Positions 33,559 through 43,888 of a stretch of DNA of 64,000 nucleotides are shown here, in pieces. Every line of letters begins with the position of its first letter. Within the stretch, counting starts at the first letter, position 1. Source of the DNA: Carnegiea gigantea (lineage: Eukaryota; Streptophyta; Magnoliopsida; Caryophyllales; Cactaceae); contig JAKOGI010000026.1 in assembly GCA_029747015.1 (NCBI GenBank), forward strand, positions 1,162,817 through 1,226,816. Direction: 5' to 3'. Below the pieces are notes generated by a model. That model saw nothing but the letters and a program-made list of their open reading frames with translations. It was not told the origin of the DNA and searched no databases. The position numbers were made by a program, and so were the translations under genes.

Positions 33559-35335
33559 GTTTAGCAAGCAATTTTTGATTATGATATACCAATTTTAAGT
33601 AAACAAAACTTTGAACAATCCATTTGTCGAGAGTTCAACTTATTTTTCACATGTTGATGGTATATTTTCTTTCACTTATTCGAACACCACCATTTAGCTG
33701 TGATGCGTAAGCTATTACATCATTGTTTTCTAAATTATTAGGTTATTTACTTTATTCGGAGTGCAATCAAGTCACGGACACATTTACCCATCAAGCTTTG
33801 TTCATTTCTTGGGAAATGTTGTTTGCCATTGCCATTCTACTCTCTTCTATTCATTCTCACTCCTTTCCACTCTTTAAATATAAATTCTACCCTTTTTCAT
33901 TCATTCTCAGTCCCTCTTATTCCCTCTCACTCCTACATCTTGTTATCAATAATTTTGTCTGTCTCCCACCCCATTCTATTCCTTTCTACTCATTCTCACT
34001 CTTGCAAGAAAAACATCACTCATTTCCACTTCATTTTGCTCATTTCCATTGTGTTCCATGTCTTCCCATACCACACTTGCAATTTATCCGCGAAAGTAAC
34101 ATGTCCCAATTTGGGAGTGGTAACTTACTTGTCAAGCATGGTTAATGTATTTACGTCCAGTTTGTTAGCACTGTCATTCATATATGATAAATAAGTTAGC
34201 ACATAATCAAATTGGTCACTCAAACTTTCATTGATTTGAAATTAATATATTGAAAATTAACATCATCAAAGATTGGATTAGTAATACCAATTTCAAAGGT
34301 CGAATTATTCTAGTCAAAATGTCCCGAAAGGTGGATCTATTGAAGTCCAAGACCCCTAAGCCCTTAATAACTATTATATTGAAGTTTTTTTATGTATATT
34401 TGCTCAAATTTAAAATCGGGCCTGAAGTGGGTAGACTTAGGTTGCCTGCCCCATCCTATTTATTCCTGTATGAGAAGTCCGACCCGCCTAATTTGTTAAG
34501 GGCCAGGCCTTAGCCCAAACCACCCACTTCGCTTATGGGTGATTTTAACGAACTCAACCTTGCCCATTGCCCACCCTTAAGTAAAATTGTTTATCCTTAT
34601 CACTGTTTATTTATCTTCCTTTTCCTTTTATCATCATTAAGTTTCAAAGAAACTTGAGAAAGCAATACTACAGTAACAAACAAGAAGATGCATACAAAGA
34701 GACCATCTATTATCTCCCAATGCTCAAAAAAACAAGCAAGCAAGAAAACTACAACACCACCAACATTAAAACCATATGTCCAACCTGTGTCTATAACTTA
34801 ATCACCACCTGTTTGGTCCAAAAATGTTGTAGTTTGCACATATCCTTCACCATCTAATTATTTTTGTTAATAGGAAACCTTTAGGAATTTTACATGATTT
34901 TGCTGGCTTTTGTAGGAATAACTGATTGAGTCCTAAACTTTAGCTTAACAGGAGAAAAAATCGAGCAATTGGAGCTTCAACAGTTCAGGCCTTATGAATT
35001 CCCCAAAAAGCCCTATGAATTAGACACAAGCATTTCAGAAGCTCAAGACCACGCCTTGGAGCTTCATGTTCAAGCCCTATGTTCACAAGGCCTCACCAAC
35101 ATTTGGTCGTTGCCATAAAGCAAACACTACTTGACACAGGGAGACCATGTCCCAGCATATAGGTCGTATTGCTGCTGTGCTTTTCGGTGCCGCTCTCAAT
35201 GGTTTGCTTTGGTCAATGGGTGGCACGATCAGCCCCATGTCACCCCCGCTTTTTTGGATCTATTTGAGGCCAACTACCCTGAGGTTTTTTGGCAATATTG
35301 ATTAGGTCTATTTTAGCATTTGTTTTCCGTCAAAC
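33559..35335. repeat. Direct repeat unit, copy 1 (about 1.7 kb, unknown)
   Basis: This segment recurs in the same direction at 35390-40615. Shared anchors include TTAGCAAG at the start, TACATCATTGTTTTCTAAATTAT, CATTCATATATGATAAA, TTATCCTTATCA...TTTATTTATCTTCCTTTT, and CAGGTCGTATTGCTG / TAGGTCGTATTGCTG near the end. Identity is roughly 75-80 percent by eye. No long ORF is conserved between the copies. It may be a tandem arrangement of an unrecognised repeat or an old local duplication. Confidence 0.65.
33793..34108. repeat. Insertion present only in repeat copy 1
   Basis: Copy 2 reads directly from ATCCATCAA into TTTGGAGGTG, whereas copy 1 has about 316 extra bases between CATCAA and TTTGGGAGTGG. 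The extra DNA is C/T-rich on the plus strand (CTCACTCCTTTCCACTC-type words). A CAA on each side could be a 3-bp target duplication. The ends GCTTTGTTCATTTC and, inverted, GGACATGTTACTTTC match only partly. Probably a small MITE. Confidence 0.5.
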
Positions 35336-36342
35336 ATATAGGATATAAGTGTTTGTTTTTCATAAAAAATACAAGTCTGTTTATATAGGTATGTTTATGA
35401 TAATCCAACTTTTAAAAGTAGTGCTTAGCAAGTAACCTTTGCGGATATCATTTATGATATACCAATTTCAAGTAAACAAAATTTTGAACAGTTAATTTGG
35501 TGAGATTTTAACTTATTTTTTACACATCGATGGTCTAAGTGTGATATGTAAATTACCACATCATTGTTTTCTAAATTATCATGCTATTTACTTTATTTGT
35601 AGCATGATCGAGTTATAGACACATTATCCATCAATTTGGAGGTGTTATCTTGTTTATCAAGTGTAGTTAGTGTATTTACATTTGCTTTTTTAGCACGATC
35701 ATTCATATATGATAAAAACGATAGCATATAAACAAATTAGCCAATTAAAGTTTCATTGACTTGAAATTGATATATTTAAAAAAAAAACCCTCAAAGATTA
35801 CATTGCTTAGCCCTAATTCAAATGTCGGATTATTCTCATTAAAATGCCCCAAAGGTGAATACTACTAAGACCCCTAAGACACTAATAATTATTATAGGGA
35901 CTCAAATATAAAATCGGGCCTAAAGTCGGTGGACTTAGAGTTGCCCCGGCCCAGCCTACTTATTCTCTGAGAAGCCCAACCCGCCCAAGTTTATTAAGGG
36001 GCCGACCTTGACCCAAATTGGCCATTTTGCTTACAGGTGGCCCTAACCTGATCTAACGTTGCTCGTTGCCCACTCTAATTAAACCAGCTTTATCCTTATC
36101 ATTTTTTATTTATCTTCCTTTTCTTGTTATCATTATTAAGCTTTAAATAAGCTTGAGAAAACGATATATCAATAAGCAAGAATTTGTGTACAAAAAGACC
36201 ACCTACTATCTCCTTGTGGAAAAAAAAAAAAAAAAAAAAAAAAAAAACAAACAAACAAGACCACCCAAGAAAACTCCAACATCGCCAAAGCTCATACCAT
36301 ATATCAAGCCAATCTATAACTTAACCACCACCTATTTGTACC

Positions 36343-36574
36343 TTATTCTTTTTATTGGAAAATAGGGGTTGAAAAATCAGTGAACTTGGTTGAAGTGGGT
36401 AATTTTTTGTTGAAATTGGTATATTTTTTATATGATGGGTAGAGATTGGTTAAATAGTGGGTTGAAATAGGTTGAAGTGAGTTAAAGTTGATTTTTTTTA
36501 TTGAAGTTCATAAAGTGGGTTAAAATGAGCTGAAGTTGGTAAATTGAAATTTACCAATGAAAAGAACAGGGCCC
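36343..36574. mobile_element. TTCAAC-repeat MITE, copy 3 (inverted), with empty site in copy 1
   Basis: The right end reads GAAAAGAACAGGGCCC and the left end, matching it inverted, CCTTATTCTTTTTATTGG. The interior reads GGTTGAAGTGGGT-type units, the complement of the other copies. The corresponding place in repeat copy 1 (about 34812-34822) has no such DNA and reads CACCTGTTTGGTCC. The target duplication is not clear. Confidence 0.65.
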
Positions 36575-37070
36575 AAGGTCCTAAAATGTTGTGTTTATAT
36601 ACGCCCTTCACCATTTAATTATTTTTTGTTAATATTACGGATTTTACATGGTTTTGTTTACTTTGGTAGGAAATAAACATAACCAAGTAAGTATCAAACT
36701 TTAACTTAATATAAGAAAAATTCGATGAATTGTAGGTTCAGAAATTCAGGCCCTATTTATCGAATTGCTATGATGAACCTTGGGATAAGTCAAGATGAAC
36801 TTTTCGGAAGCTCATGGAAGTTGATGCCATGAACGTTGCGCTAGAGTTTAGGAAGCCCATGCCGAGCACACAGGTCGTATTGCTGTTGTGCTCTTCCGGT
36901 GCTGCTTTCAATGGTTTGTTTTAGTCAGTGGATGGCCAATATGTATATCATACTCTTGAGAGCATATACTTCCACGAGTCAGAGCATATACTTTCACGAG
37001 CCACATCATCAAATATATATTAAAAATTTAATATATGATAAATACACGCGTGAAAAGTATACACACGTGG

Positions 37071-38159
37071 TGATGTACCCATGGAGGGGCGACAAGAGAG
37101 CCTTGATCATGACCATCCAAGTAGTCCAAGCAACCAAGAAATCAAGGCAAAAACTCAGCTTGTCAAAGGAGACCAAACTGTCCAACCTTTAGGTTCAGTC
37201 CAGAAAAAGGCTGAACTTTCCGACCTCATATCTTGAGTTACAGAAATGGGAATAAGGTGATTCTTGCACGTATGAAAGCTTAAGAAGTTAGGAATCCAAC
37301 AAATCAAGTTTGAAGTCATTTGGAGTTCATTTACTCTATCAAATTAAGCTCCAAAGTCAACTGCTCCAGTTTCGCTCCCAGCAGCGCCTGTTTTGAATAT
37401 CAACGAGTGTTAGAGCTACTTAGCCACCTGATTTGTGGGGTTTCTTGGCACCAAAATGTGTCATAATATTTATCATTAATCCCCCTAAAGGATGGTGCAT
37501 TTTGTCCAAGGCATTTGCTATTAACCAACCCTAAAGCTCACAAAACACCCTTTTAACCGGTTTTTGCTGTTTTGCATTTTGGGCTTAATCTAGCTAATCA
37601 GCACATGTTTTGAGGCTAATCAAAGCTCAAATCAGCCGTCCAAGGTACATGTGAGGTGCTAGAAGCGTACTAATCAGATTGCATTAGATTATGACACCTA
37701 TTTTGATGTAGACTTAGAGCTAGTGTGTTGTCAAGCTTTAAACTCTCTTTGTATTTGGATTAGCAAGTGTTTAGTGAGGGTTCCGAAGCTGTGTGGGACG
37801 TGGGCAACAGCTGAGAAGGTCCTTAAATAGCCTTCTTCACTCTTGTATTCATTAAGTTGTGAGTAAAAGAAAGGTTGAGTTCAAACTCCCTCTATATGTT
37901 TCTTCTCTTGCTTATCTCTAGATTAGCTCCCTAGAGTGGTGTTCAAGGGTCCTTAAAGATCAATTGAGTGGTGATATCTTATCTCTCTTGATCCTTAAGG
38001 AGAGCTCTATGTGAACTTGGTGGTAATATCTTATCCAAGTAAGCTTAGCTTATCTTATTCATTGTTACTCTTAAGTTTCTTCTCACTTTCTCTTCCATTT
38101 GCTATCATTACTTGAGATCCCTTCTTTGATCTTCACCTTAAGATCTTAAAGGTGCATCA
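37071..38159 (+). repeat. 5' LTR of the gag-only element
   Basis: Begins TGATGTACCCATGG and ends AGGTGCATCA. A TTAAATAGCC word near 37825 is a candidate TATA box, and the stretch after it (GTGAGTAAAAGAAAGGTTGAG) begins the likely R-U5 part. It matches 39359-40444 nearly base for base. Confidence 0.9.
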
Positions 38160-38161
38160 AG

Positions 38162-38173
38162 TGGTATCAGAGC
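38162..38173 (+). other. Primer-binding site for initiator Met-tRNA
   Basis: TGGTATCAGAGC lies two bases after the 5' LTR. It fixes plus-strand orientation. The Met primer site is shared by copia and several gypsy lineages, so it does not classify the element. Confidence 0.9.
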
Positions 38174-38466
38174 TTTAGCTACTCTCTTGGCCAAACTTCC
38201 AACTCCAAACACATTCCCAAACACATCCCAAATACAAAGCCAAAACCAACCCACAAAGCACTCCCATAGCAAGCACAAACCGTGCCCAGGCAAATTTTCA
38301 GCACGGTCACCCCGTGCTTCTGGGACACGACCGTGCCACTGTCCAGCCTTGCCATTCCGGAGCAGAAGTTCAGCACGGCCTGACCGTGCCATTGAGCACG
38401 ACCATGGCACACTCCCTTCGTGCCAAAACAACACAATCTTTCTTACAACCCGTTACAAAAGCCAAC

Positions 38467-39104
38467 ATGTCTTCTAGTACCTCTTTGGAAGAGAAGTTCA
38501 AACAACTTCTAAAAGCCAATGCCGAGAAAGATGCTCAACTTGAGACTTGAGAAGACAACTTGACCAAGCCATGAGGAACAACCGGAAGGAGATTCAAAGC
38601 TCACACTCAACTAGTAGGCCACCCACTTACATGCTCAAACATGTTTCTTTACTTCCTAAGAAGAATAGCCCAAGGCCCTCATGTGTTGACATCCTTTCCA
38701 ACAAGGGGAGTCCAAAGAGTCCTCATACTTCTAGCTTTCCTACCTTGCTCCCCTTGAAGGGAATCATCTTCTATGAAGATGAAGAAGTAAACGAAGAGGA
38801 GGAAGATTTAAATCGGCTTGATCTACCTCCCATGTTTCATGACTATGGTGATGAAGAACTCTTAAACTTTGAAGACTATGGTGATGAAGAGCTCTTGGAC
38901 TTTGAAGAGTTACGAGAGACCTCAGCTCCTTCATCTTTTTGTGAGGAAGAAGAACTAGCTTGTAAAAAGGAACTCCATCTCTCTTTTTACAACATCAAAT
39001 ATTTTCATCAAGAAGACAAAGTAGAGGTAACAAGAGACTTCAATTCCTCAGCTTTATTAGTCTTCTCTCATAAGTCCCTTTACTTTCGACCCTTTCATCC
39101 TTGA
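38467..39104 (+). pseudogene. Gag-like internal ORF of the non-autonomous element, one frameshift
   Basis: From about 38467 a frame reads MSSSTSLEEKFKQLLKANAEKDAQLE, a coiled-coil-like N-terminus. A one-base change near 38548 shifts the frame to RRQLDQAMRNNRKEIQ and onward to the stop at 39104. Residues at about 38840-38905 are a near-perfect duplicate of DYGDEELLNFE / DYGDEELLDFE, part of a strongly acidic block. I see no zinc knuckle. Similar coiled-coil plus acidic proteins occur at the start of some Ty3/gypsy polyproteins, so I place it there by inference. Confidence 0.55.
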
Positions 39105-39358
39105 CCACAAAATAAGAAACCACAAACCCACAAGTGTTTTGTCCAAACCCTCACCCATGACTTTATGTCACAAAATCCTAAAGTGAGGCCTACGAAGTTT
39201 GATGGCTCCTTTCCTATGGCCGAGAAAGTTGATGGAAACCAAAAGAGAGAGAAATGCTTACCTCCTTCCATACAAGAGCCCATCTACAAAAAGCCCCATA
39301 AAATTCACCCACAGGAGCTCAAGAATTTGAGGGCAAATTCTCTCCAACAAGGGGAGGA
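39105..39358 (+). pseudogene. Residual polyprotein C-terminal tail and purine tract
   Basis: A second frame (39165 onward) reads PTKFDGSFPMAEKVDG, QEPIYKKPHKIHPQELKNLRANSLQQGEDDIPMEG and passes over the purine tract into the 3' LTR. The NSLQQGEDD ending at the tract is like the last residues of some plant Ty3/gypsy polyproteins. This suggests the element kept the first and last parts of its coding region and lost everything between. Confidence 0.5.
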
Positions 39359-40444
39359 TGATATACCCATGGAGGGGCGACAAGAGAGACTTGATCATGA
39401 CCATCCAAACAGTCCAAGTAACCAAGAAATCAAGGCAAAAACTCAACTTGTCAAAGGAGACCAAACTGTCCAACTTTTAGGTTCAGTCCGGAAAAAGGCT
39501 GAACTTTTCGGCCTCATATCTTGAGTTACAGAAATGGGAATAAGGTGATTCTTGCACCATATGAAAGCTTAAGAAGTCAGGAATCCAACAAATTAAGTTT
39601 GAGTCATTTGGAGTTCATTTAGTCTGTCAAATTAAGCTCCAAAGCCAACTCCTCCAGTTTCGCTCCCAGCAGTGCCTGTTCTGAATATCAACGAGTGTTG
39701 GAGCTACTTAGCCAACTGATTTGTGGGGTTTCTAGGCACCAAAATGTGTCATAATATTTGTCATTAATCCCCCTAAAAGATGGTGCATTTTGTCCAAGGC
39801 ATTTGCTATTAACCAGCCCTAAAGCTCACAAAACACCTTTTCAATCGGTTTTTGCTGTTTTGCACTTTGGGCTTAATCTAGCTAATCACATGTTTTGAGG
39901 CTAATCAAAGCTCAAATCAGCTATCCAAGGTACATGTGAGGTGCTAGAAGAGTACTAATTAGATTGCATTAGATTATGACACCTATTTTGATGTAGACTT
40001 AGAGCTACTGTGTTGTCAAGCTTTAAGCTCTCTTTGTATTTGGATTAGCAAGTGTTTAGTAAGGGTTCCCAAGCTGTGTGGGACGTAGGCAGCAGCTGAG
40101 AAGGTCCTTAAATAGCCTTCTTCACTCTTGTATTCATTAAGTTGTGAGTAAAAGAAAGGTTGAGTTCAAACTCCCTCTATGTGTTGCTTCTCTTGCTTAT
40201 CTCTAGATTAGCTCCCTAGAGTGGTGTTCAAGGGTCCTTGAAAATCAATTGAGTGGTGATATCTTATCTCTCTTGATCCTTAAGGAGAGCTCTAAGTGAA
40301 CTTGGTGGTGATATCTTATCCAAGTAAGCTTAGCTTATCTTATTCATTGTTACTCTCAAGTTTCTTCTCACTTTCTCTTCCATTTGCTATCACTACTTGA
40401 GATCCCTTCTTTGATCTTCACCTTAAGATCTTAGAGGTGCATCA
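39359..40444 (+). repeat. 3' LTR of the gag-only element
   Basis: Partner of 37071-38159. Small differences include AGTCAGG versus AGTTAGG and loss of CAG near 39890. Ends GTGCATCA directly before CATGG. Confidence 0.9.
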
Positions 40445-40615
40445 CATGGACAATGAGAGCATGTGCTCACAGGAGCACATAAGAAATTGCCGTGGATTGC
40501 ACGATCAGCCAGTATCATCCGCTTTTCAAATCTATTTAAGGCCAATGGTTCTTAATTTTTCGCAATATTGATATAGGTCTATCTTAGTGTTCGTTTTAAG
40601 TAAAAATATATTCAA

Positions 40616-41540
40616 TTATTTTAATTTTATGTTTTGCTTTATTATTTGACTTTATTATTTTTGTGAAAAATAATTTACTTATAATAATTTTATAACACAA
40701 TTTATTAAAAGGACTTACTTTAAAAAAAAAATAATACAAGAGGTCGACTTTAAATAAAGCAAAACACATGCTCAAGTAAAAAAATTACAAGAGTTCGATG
40801 AAAAAAAAAAACTCATAAAAATAGCCACATTCACCGATTTTACGATGATGACAGTTTGAGATTTTTTTGTGCGATAATTACGAGACATATGAGCGCATAC
40901 TTATCAATTAAAATTAGCAAAAACATAATAATAATAAAAAAATTGCAAAACCAGGCCAAGAGACAAGGGCAAAGTCTCCATGCCCAACCCAACGGTAACA
41001 TAGCCCAACCATTATTTTGCATCTTTTCCCTTTTTTTTCAAACAAATCAGCGGTAAAAGAACTGATTAACACCCCTGATACGATGTAATTTCGAGGTGCT
41101 ACTAGCTAAAAAAGGAAGCGCGCGATTCACTGCTTGCAGCCACAAGCCCCGAGCCCACCGTTGTGTCTTAGCGAGTGCCTCGCTCGTGCATCTTCCTCCA
41201 TGTCCGGCTCCCGGGCTACCTATTGTGGGTGCTCTATGTAGTATTTTTCAAAGGCTAGTGAAAGAAGTCTTTAAGAACCTTTATCCAGTAATTACATAAT
41301 TTTTCTTTTTATGTACCAAAAATCATCATTTGTTGAGTCATTTTTAGTGATTTTACGTAAATTTGTTATCTCAACCGTCACATTCACCAAACATATTCAT
41401 TATAAATTATTAGTTGAATAATTAACCACTAAACAATAGTAGGTAATAACTAATCATCAATAAAACTACTAATATCTAATCTAATTTGTTAACTAATTTT
41501 ACTGAATGCGGCCAAAACTCAAAGCCAAAAAAATCATGTA
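40616..41540. other. AT-rich stretch with a short GC-rich segment, no gene recognised
   Basis: Most of this is A/T-rich. The segment 41108-41225 is GC-rich (AGCGCGCGATTCACTGC, CCGGCTCCCGGGCTACC) and open on the plus strand for 67 codons, but the product is not recognisable. The palindrome CCGGCTCCCGGG lies near 41204. Upstream of 41540 nothing points to the H4 gene. Confidence 0.4.
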
Positions 41541-41559
41541 GCCAGATTTCTCACCTCAA

Positions 41560-41574
41560 AATCCGCGTCCAATC
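41560..41574 (+). promoter_or_regulatory. Histone octamer-like motif and CCAAT box
   Basis: AATCCGCG (41560-41567) is the reverse complement of CGCGGATT, one base off the plant histone octamer CGCGGATC that drives S-phase expression. CCAATC follows directly (41569-41574). Both are about 170 bp upstream of the TATA box of the H4 gene. The role is inferred from position and motif. Confidence 0.55.
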
Positions 41575-41734
41575 AAAACCCCAAACTCACCCGTCCGATC
41601 AAATAAACCAACGGCCAAGATTGCCTCCTATACTTCACACGGATAGCTGGTGTTAGCCGTCGAGAGACCTTTTGCATCGAGCAAGTGACGAAAATCTTCG
41701 TGCACCAAACCCCCGCTCCATCGTCTTCCCCCAT

Positions 41735-41741
41735 TATAAAA
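41735..41741 (+). promoter_or_regulatory. TATA box of the histone H4 gene
   Basis: TATAAAA lies 122-128 bp upstream of the H4 start codon, which would place the transcription start near 41765 and give a leader of about 100 bases. The leader is A/C-rich, usual for plant histone genes. Confidence 0.7.
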
Positions 41742-41760
41742 CCAACCCCAAAAACCCTAA

Positions 41761-42174
<414 letters not shown>

Positions 42175-42707
42175 AGAGAGAATTTGATGTGAAGGTTTGA
42201 GATTTAGGGTTTAGTTTGAAGGTGGATTTTAGGAGTTGGATGTAATTATGGTATAGATGTCTGTGTTGGTGTCAATGAAAATGCTGAATTGAAGGCGAAA
42301 TTTGGTTGTTTTTGTCAACTTCGATTTTGTTCTTTTTGAAATTGAATGTAATTTTGTTTTGTTGCAAAAAATGAAGCAATTATGTTTTCTGTTTTCTGAT
42401 TATTAGTTGGGTATAGTATTTATAAATAAAAAAGAATATAATTACTATACAGTTTTAAAAAGCAGCTAGAATAATTTATAGACTAAGAAATGCGAGTAAA
42501 TTCAGACACATAACTCGTTAATCCAGCACAAATATTGACTTCCAGCACAAATATTGACTTTTGCAGTTATGAAGCAATTATGTTTAATGATGAGTATCAA
42601 CGTACGTCATTGTCATGATGGATGATGAGGTATATTTTTAATATACGTCAGAAAGTGAATTTCCATTCATAGTTGATGCAAGTGTTTGTTTAAGGCAACC
42701 TACACTT
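42175..42707 (+). other. H4 3' UTR and downstream spacer
   Basis: GT-rich sequence after the stop, with AATGAAAA near 42276 as a possible plant poly(A) signal. A 20-bp tandem duplication (CCAGCACAAATATTGACTT twice) lies at 42522-42560. No gene is seen. Confidence 0.45.
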
Positions 42708-43061
42708 GGGACCTGTTTTTTTTGTTTGTAAATTCAAATTTGTTAATATTAATTAATTTTAATTCACATTAATTTATTTCAATTTACTTTACAAAATTTA
42801 ATAAAAAATATTAATTTTAATTTACTTTAATAAACTTTAATTCATTTTAATTTACTTTAATTAATTTCAACCTACTTTTTACTATTTTAATTAACTTTTA
42901 CCCATGATACAAAAAATTCAACTTTCATTAACCAATTTTAACCTATTTCAATTAATTTCAACCCATTTTAATAAAAAATAACTACTTCAATCATCTTCTA
43001 CTAATTTCAACCAACTTCATTCATTTAATATTTTATATTTTTCAACGAAAAGAACAGACCC
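42708..43061. mobile_element. TTCAAC-repeat MITE, copy 4
   Basis: The left end is GGGACCTGTTTTTTTTGTTTG and the right end, inverted, GGGTCTGTTCTTTTCGTTG. The interior is made of TTAATTTAC/TTTCAACC-like units and is more AT-rich than copies 1 and 2. Flanks CTT and TCA give no clear duplication, so boundaries are approximate. Confidence 0.6.
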
Positions 43062-43552
43062 TCAATTTAAGTTAGATATTCATACATGTTCTCAAGCATT
43101 CCAAGATCAGCATATCATAACAGCCCATATACATTGGAAGAATTCTCAAAAGATCTACTATGGAACAATTTTCATTTACCAAGAGTTGTGAGTTTGATTT
43201 CTAGCAGGCTCTCAAAATGTCCAATATCAACATCTCGTTTGCAATGCTAAGATTGGGAATCGGGTACCGGTACCATTACTTCCTTCGCTATTATCATTAC
43301 TCAAATTTTATTGTGAATGGTCGACATTGACAAGTTTATGACATTGATGAGGACACATATTTGCATAAGTAGTGAAGTACTTGTCTTTTAAATGAAATGT
43401 AAGGAATTTAAATTCTCCTACTTGTACATGTATGTGCAGACTTATCCTTTTTCTCTTGCGAATGAAAAATTTAACTTTCTTAAAAAAAAAAAAATAATAA
43501 AAAATTTATTACATTGATTTTATGATGAAACTTTAGCTTAATTTCTAATTTA
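43062..43552. other. Spacer with a possible SINE-like segment
   Basis: At 43182-43212 the sequence GAGTTGTGAGTTTGATTTCTAG resembles a tRNA-derived B box, and the stretch ends at an A-rich tail near 43480-43505. This would fit a SINE of about 300 bp, but the A box and target duplication are unclear. Confidence 0.25.
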
Positions 43553-43885
43553 GGCCTTGTTCTTTTCGTTGATCAATTCCAATTTACTAACTTCAATCAA
43601 CTTCAATCTACTTCAATCAATTTCATCAATTTAAATAAAAAATACCCACTTGAGCCAACATCAATCAATTTTAATATACTTTTCAATATTTTAGCCAACT
43701 TCTACCCATCATACAAAAAAATCATCCACTTTAACATACTTCAACCTATATCAACCAACTTCAATTCACATCAACAAAAAAAATACTTACTTTAATTTAC
43801 TTCAACCACTTCTATCAATCTCAACCAACTTCATTCATTTACCAATCCATGTTTCTTAATGAAAACTATTAGAAAGATCAAGCCC
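43553..43885. mobile_element. TTCAAC-repeat MITE, copy 5
   Basis: The left end is GGCCTTGTTCTTTTCGTTG and the right end, inverted, GGGCTTGATCTTTCTAATAG. TTA lies at 43550-43552 and TTA at 43886-43888, a clean 3-bp duplication. The interior consists of ACTTCAATCA-like units. This copy gives the best terminal sequence of the family. Confidence 0.7.
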
Positions 43886-43888
43886 TTA

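Larger units (their letters stand above)
37071..40444 (+). mobile_element. Gag-only LTR retrotransposon (LARD-like, non-autonomous)
   Basis: LTRs of 1089 and 1086 bp (37071-38159, 39359-40444) begin TGATGTACCC / TGATATACCC and end GGTGCATCA, about 96 percent alike by eye. The primer site TGGTATCAGAGC (38162-38173) and the purine tract AACAAGGGGAGGA (39347-39358) are intact. Flanks CGTGG (37066-37070) and CATGG (40445-40449) are a 5-bp duplication with one mismatch. The internal region is only 1.2 kb and has no protease, RT or integrase. This is the youngest LTR insertion visible, judged by LTR similarity. Confidence 0.85.
36935..40496. mobile_element. Small unclassified insertion, later split by the gag-only LTR element
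   Basis: With 37071-40444 removed, about 190 bp remains, carrying GAGAGCATATACTTCC, CAGAGCATATACTTTC and GAGAGCATGTGCTCAC words. Left flank GTGGAT (about 36927-36932) and right flank GTGGAT (about 40491-40496) surround GGCCAATATG... and ...AAATTGCC. The ends GGCCAAT and, inverted, GGCAATT suggest an inverted repeat. It is absent from repeat copy 1. Probably a MITE with a 6-8-bp duplication. Confidence 0.45.
35390..40615. repeat. Direct repeat unit, copy 2, expanded by three insertions
   Basis: This copy follows copy 1 up to GGTTTGTTTTAGTCAGTGG at 36934 and resumes with GCACGATCAGCC at about 40497. In between are a small insertion (36935-37070 plus 40445-40490) and, inside that, the LTR element 37071-40444. 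A TTCAAC-type MITE (36343-36574) is also present here and absent from copy 1. The original unit length without insertions is about 1.6 kb. Confidence 0.65.

Noticed and set aside
33723..34194. Overlapping open frames of 140 and 123 codons
   Set aside because: They come from a C/T-rich insertion, are hydrophobic and Ser-rich in two frames at once, and are absent from the sister repeat copy.
40856..41299. Possible gene around the GC-rich segment near 41.1-41.2 kb
   Set aside because: Short frame, no family, no splice or promoter signals that I can support.
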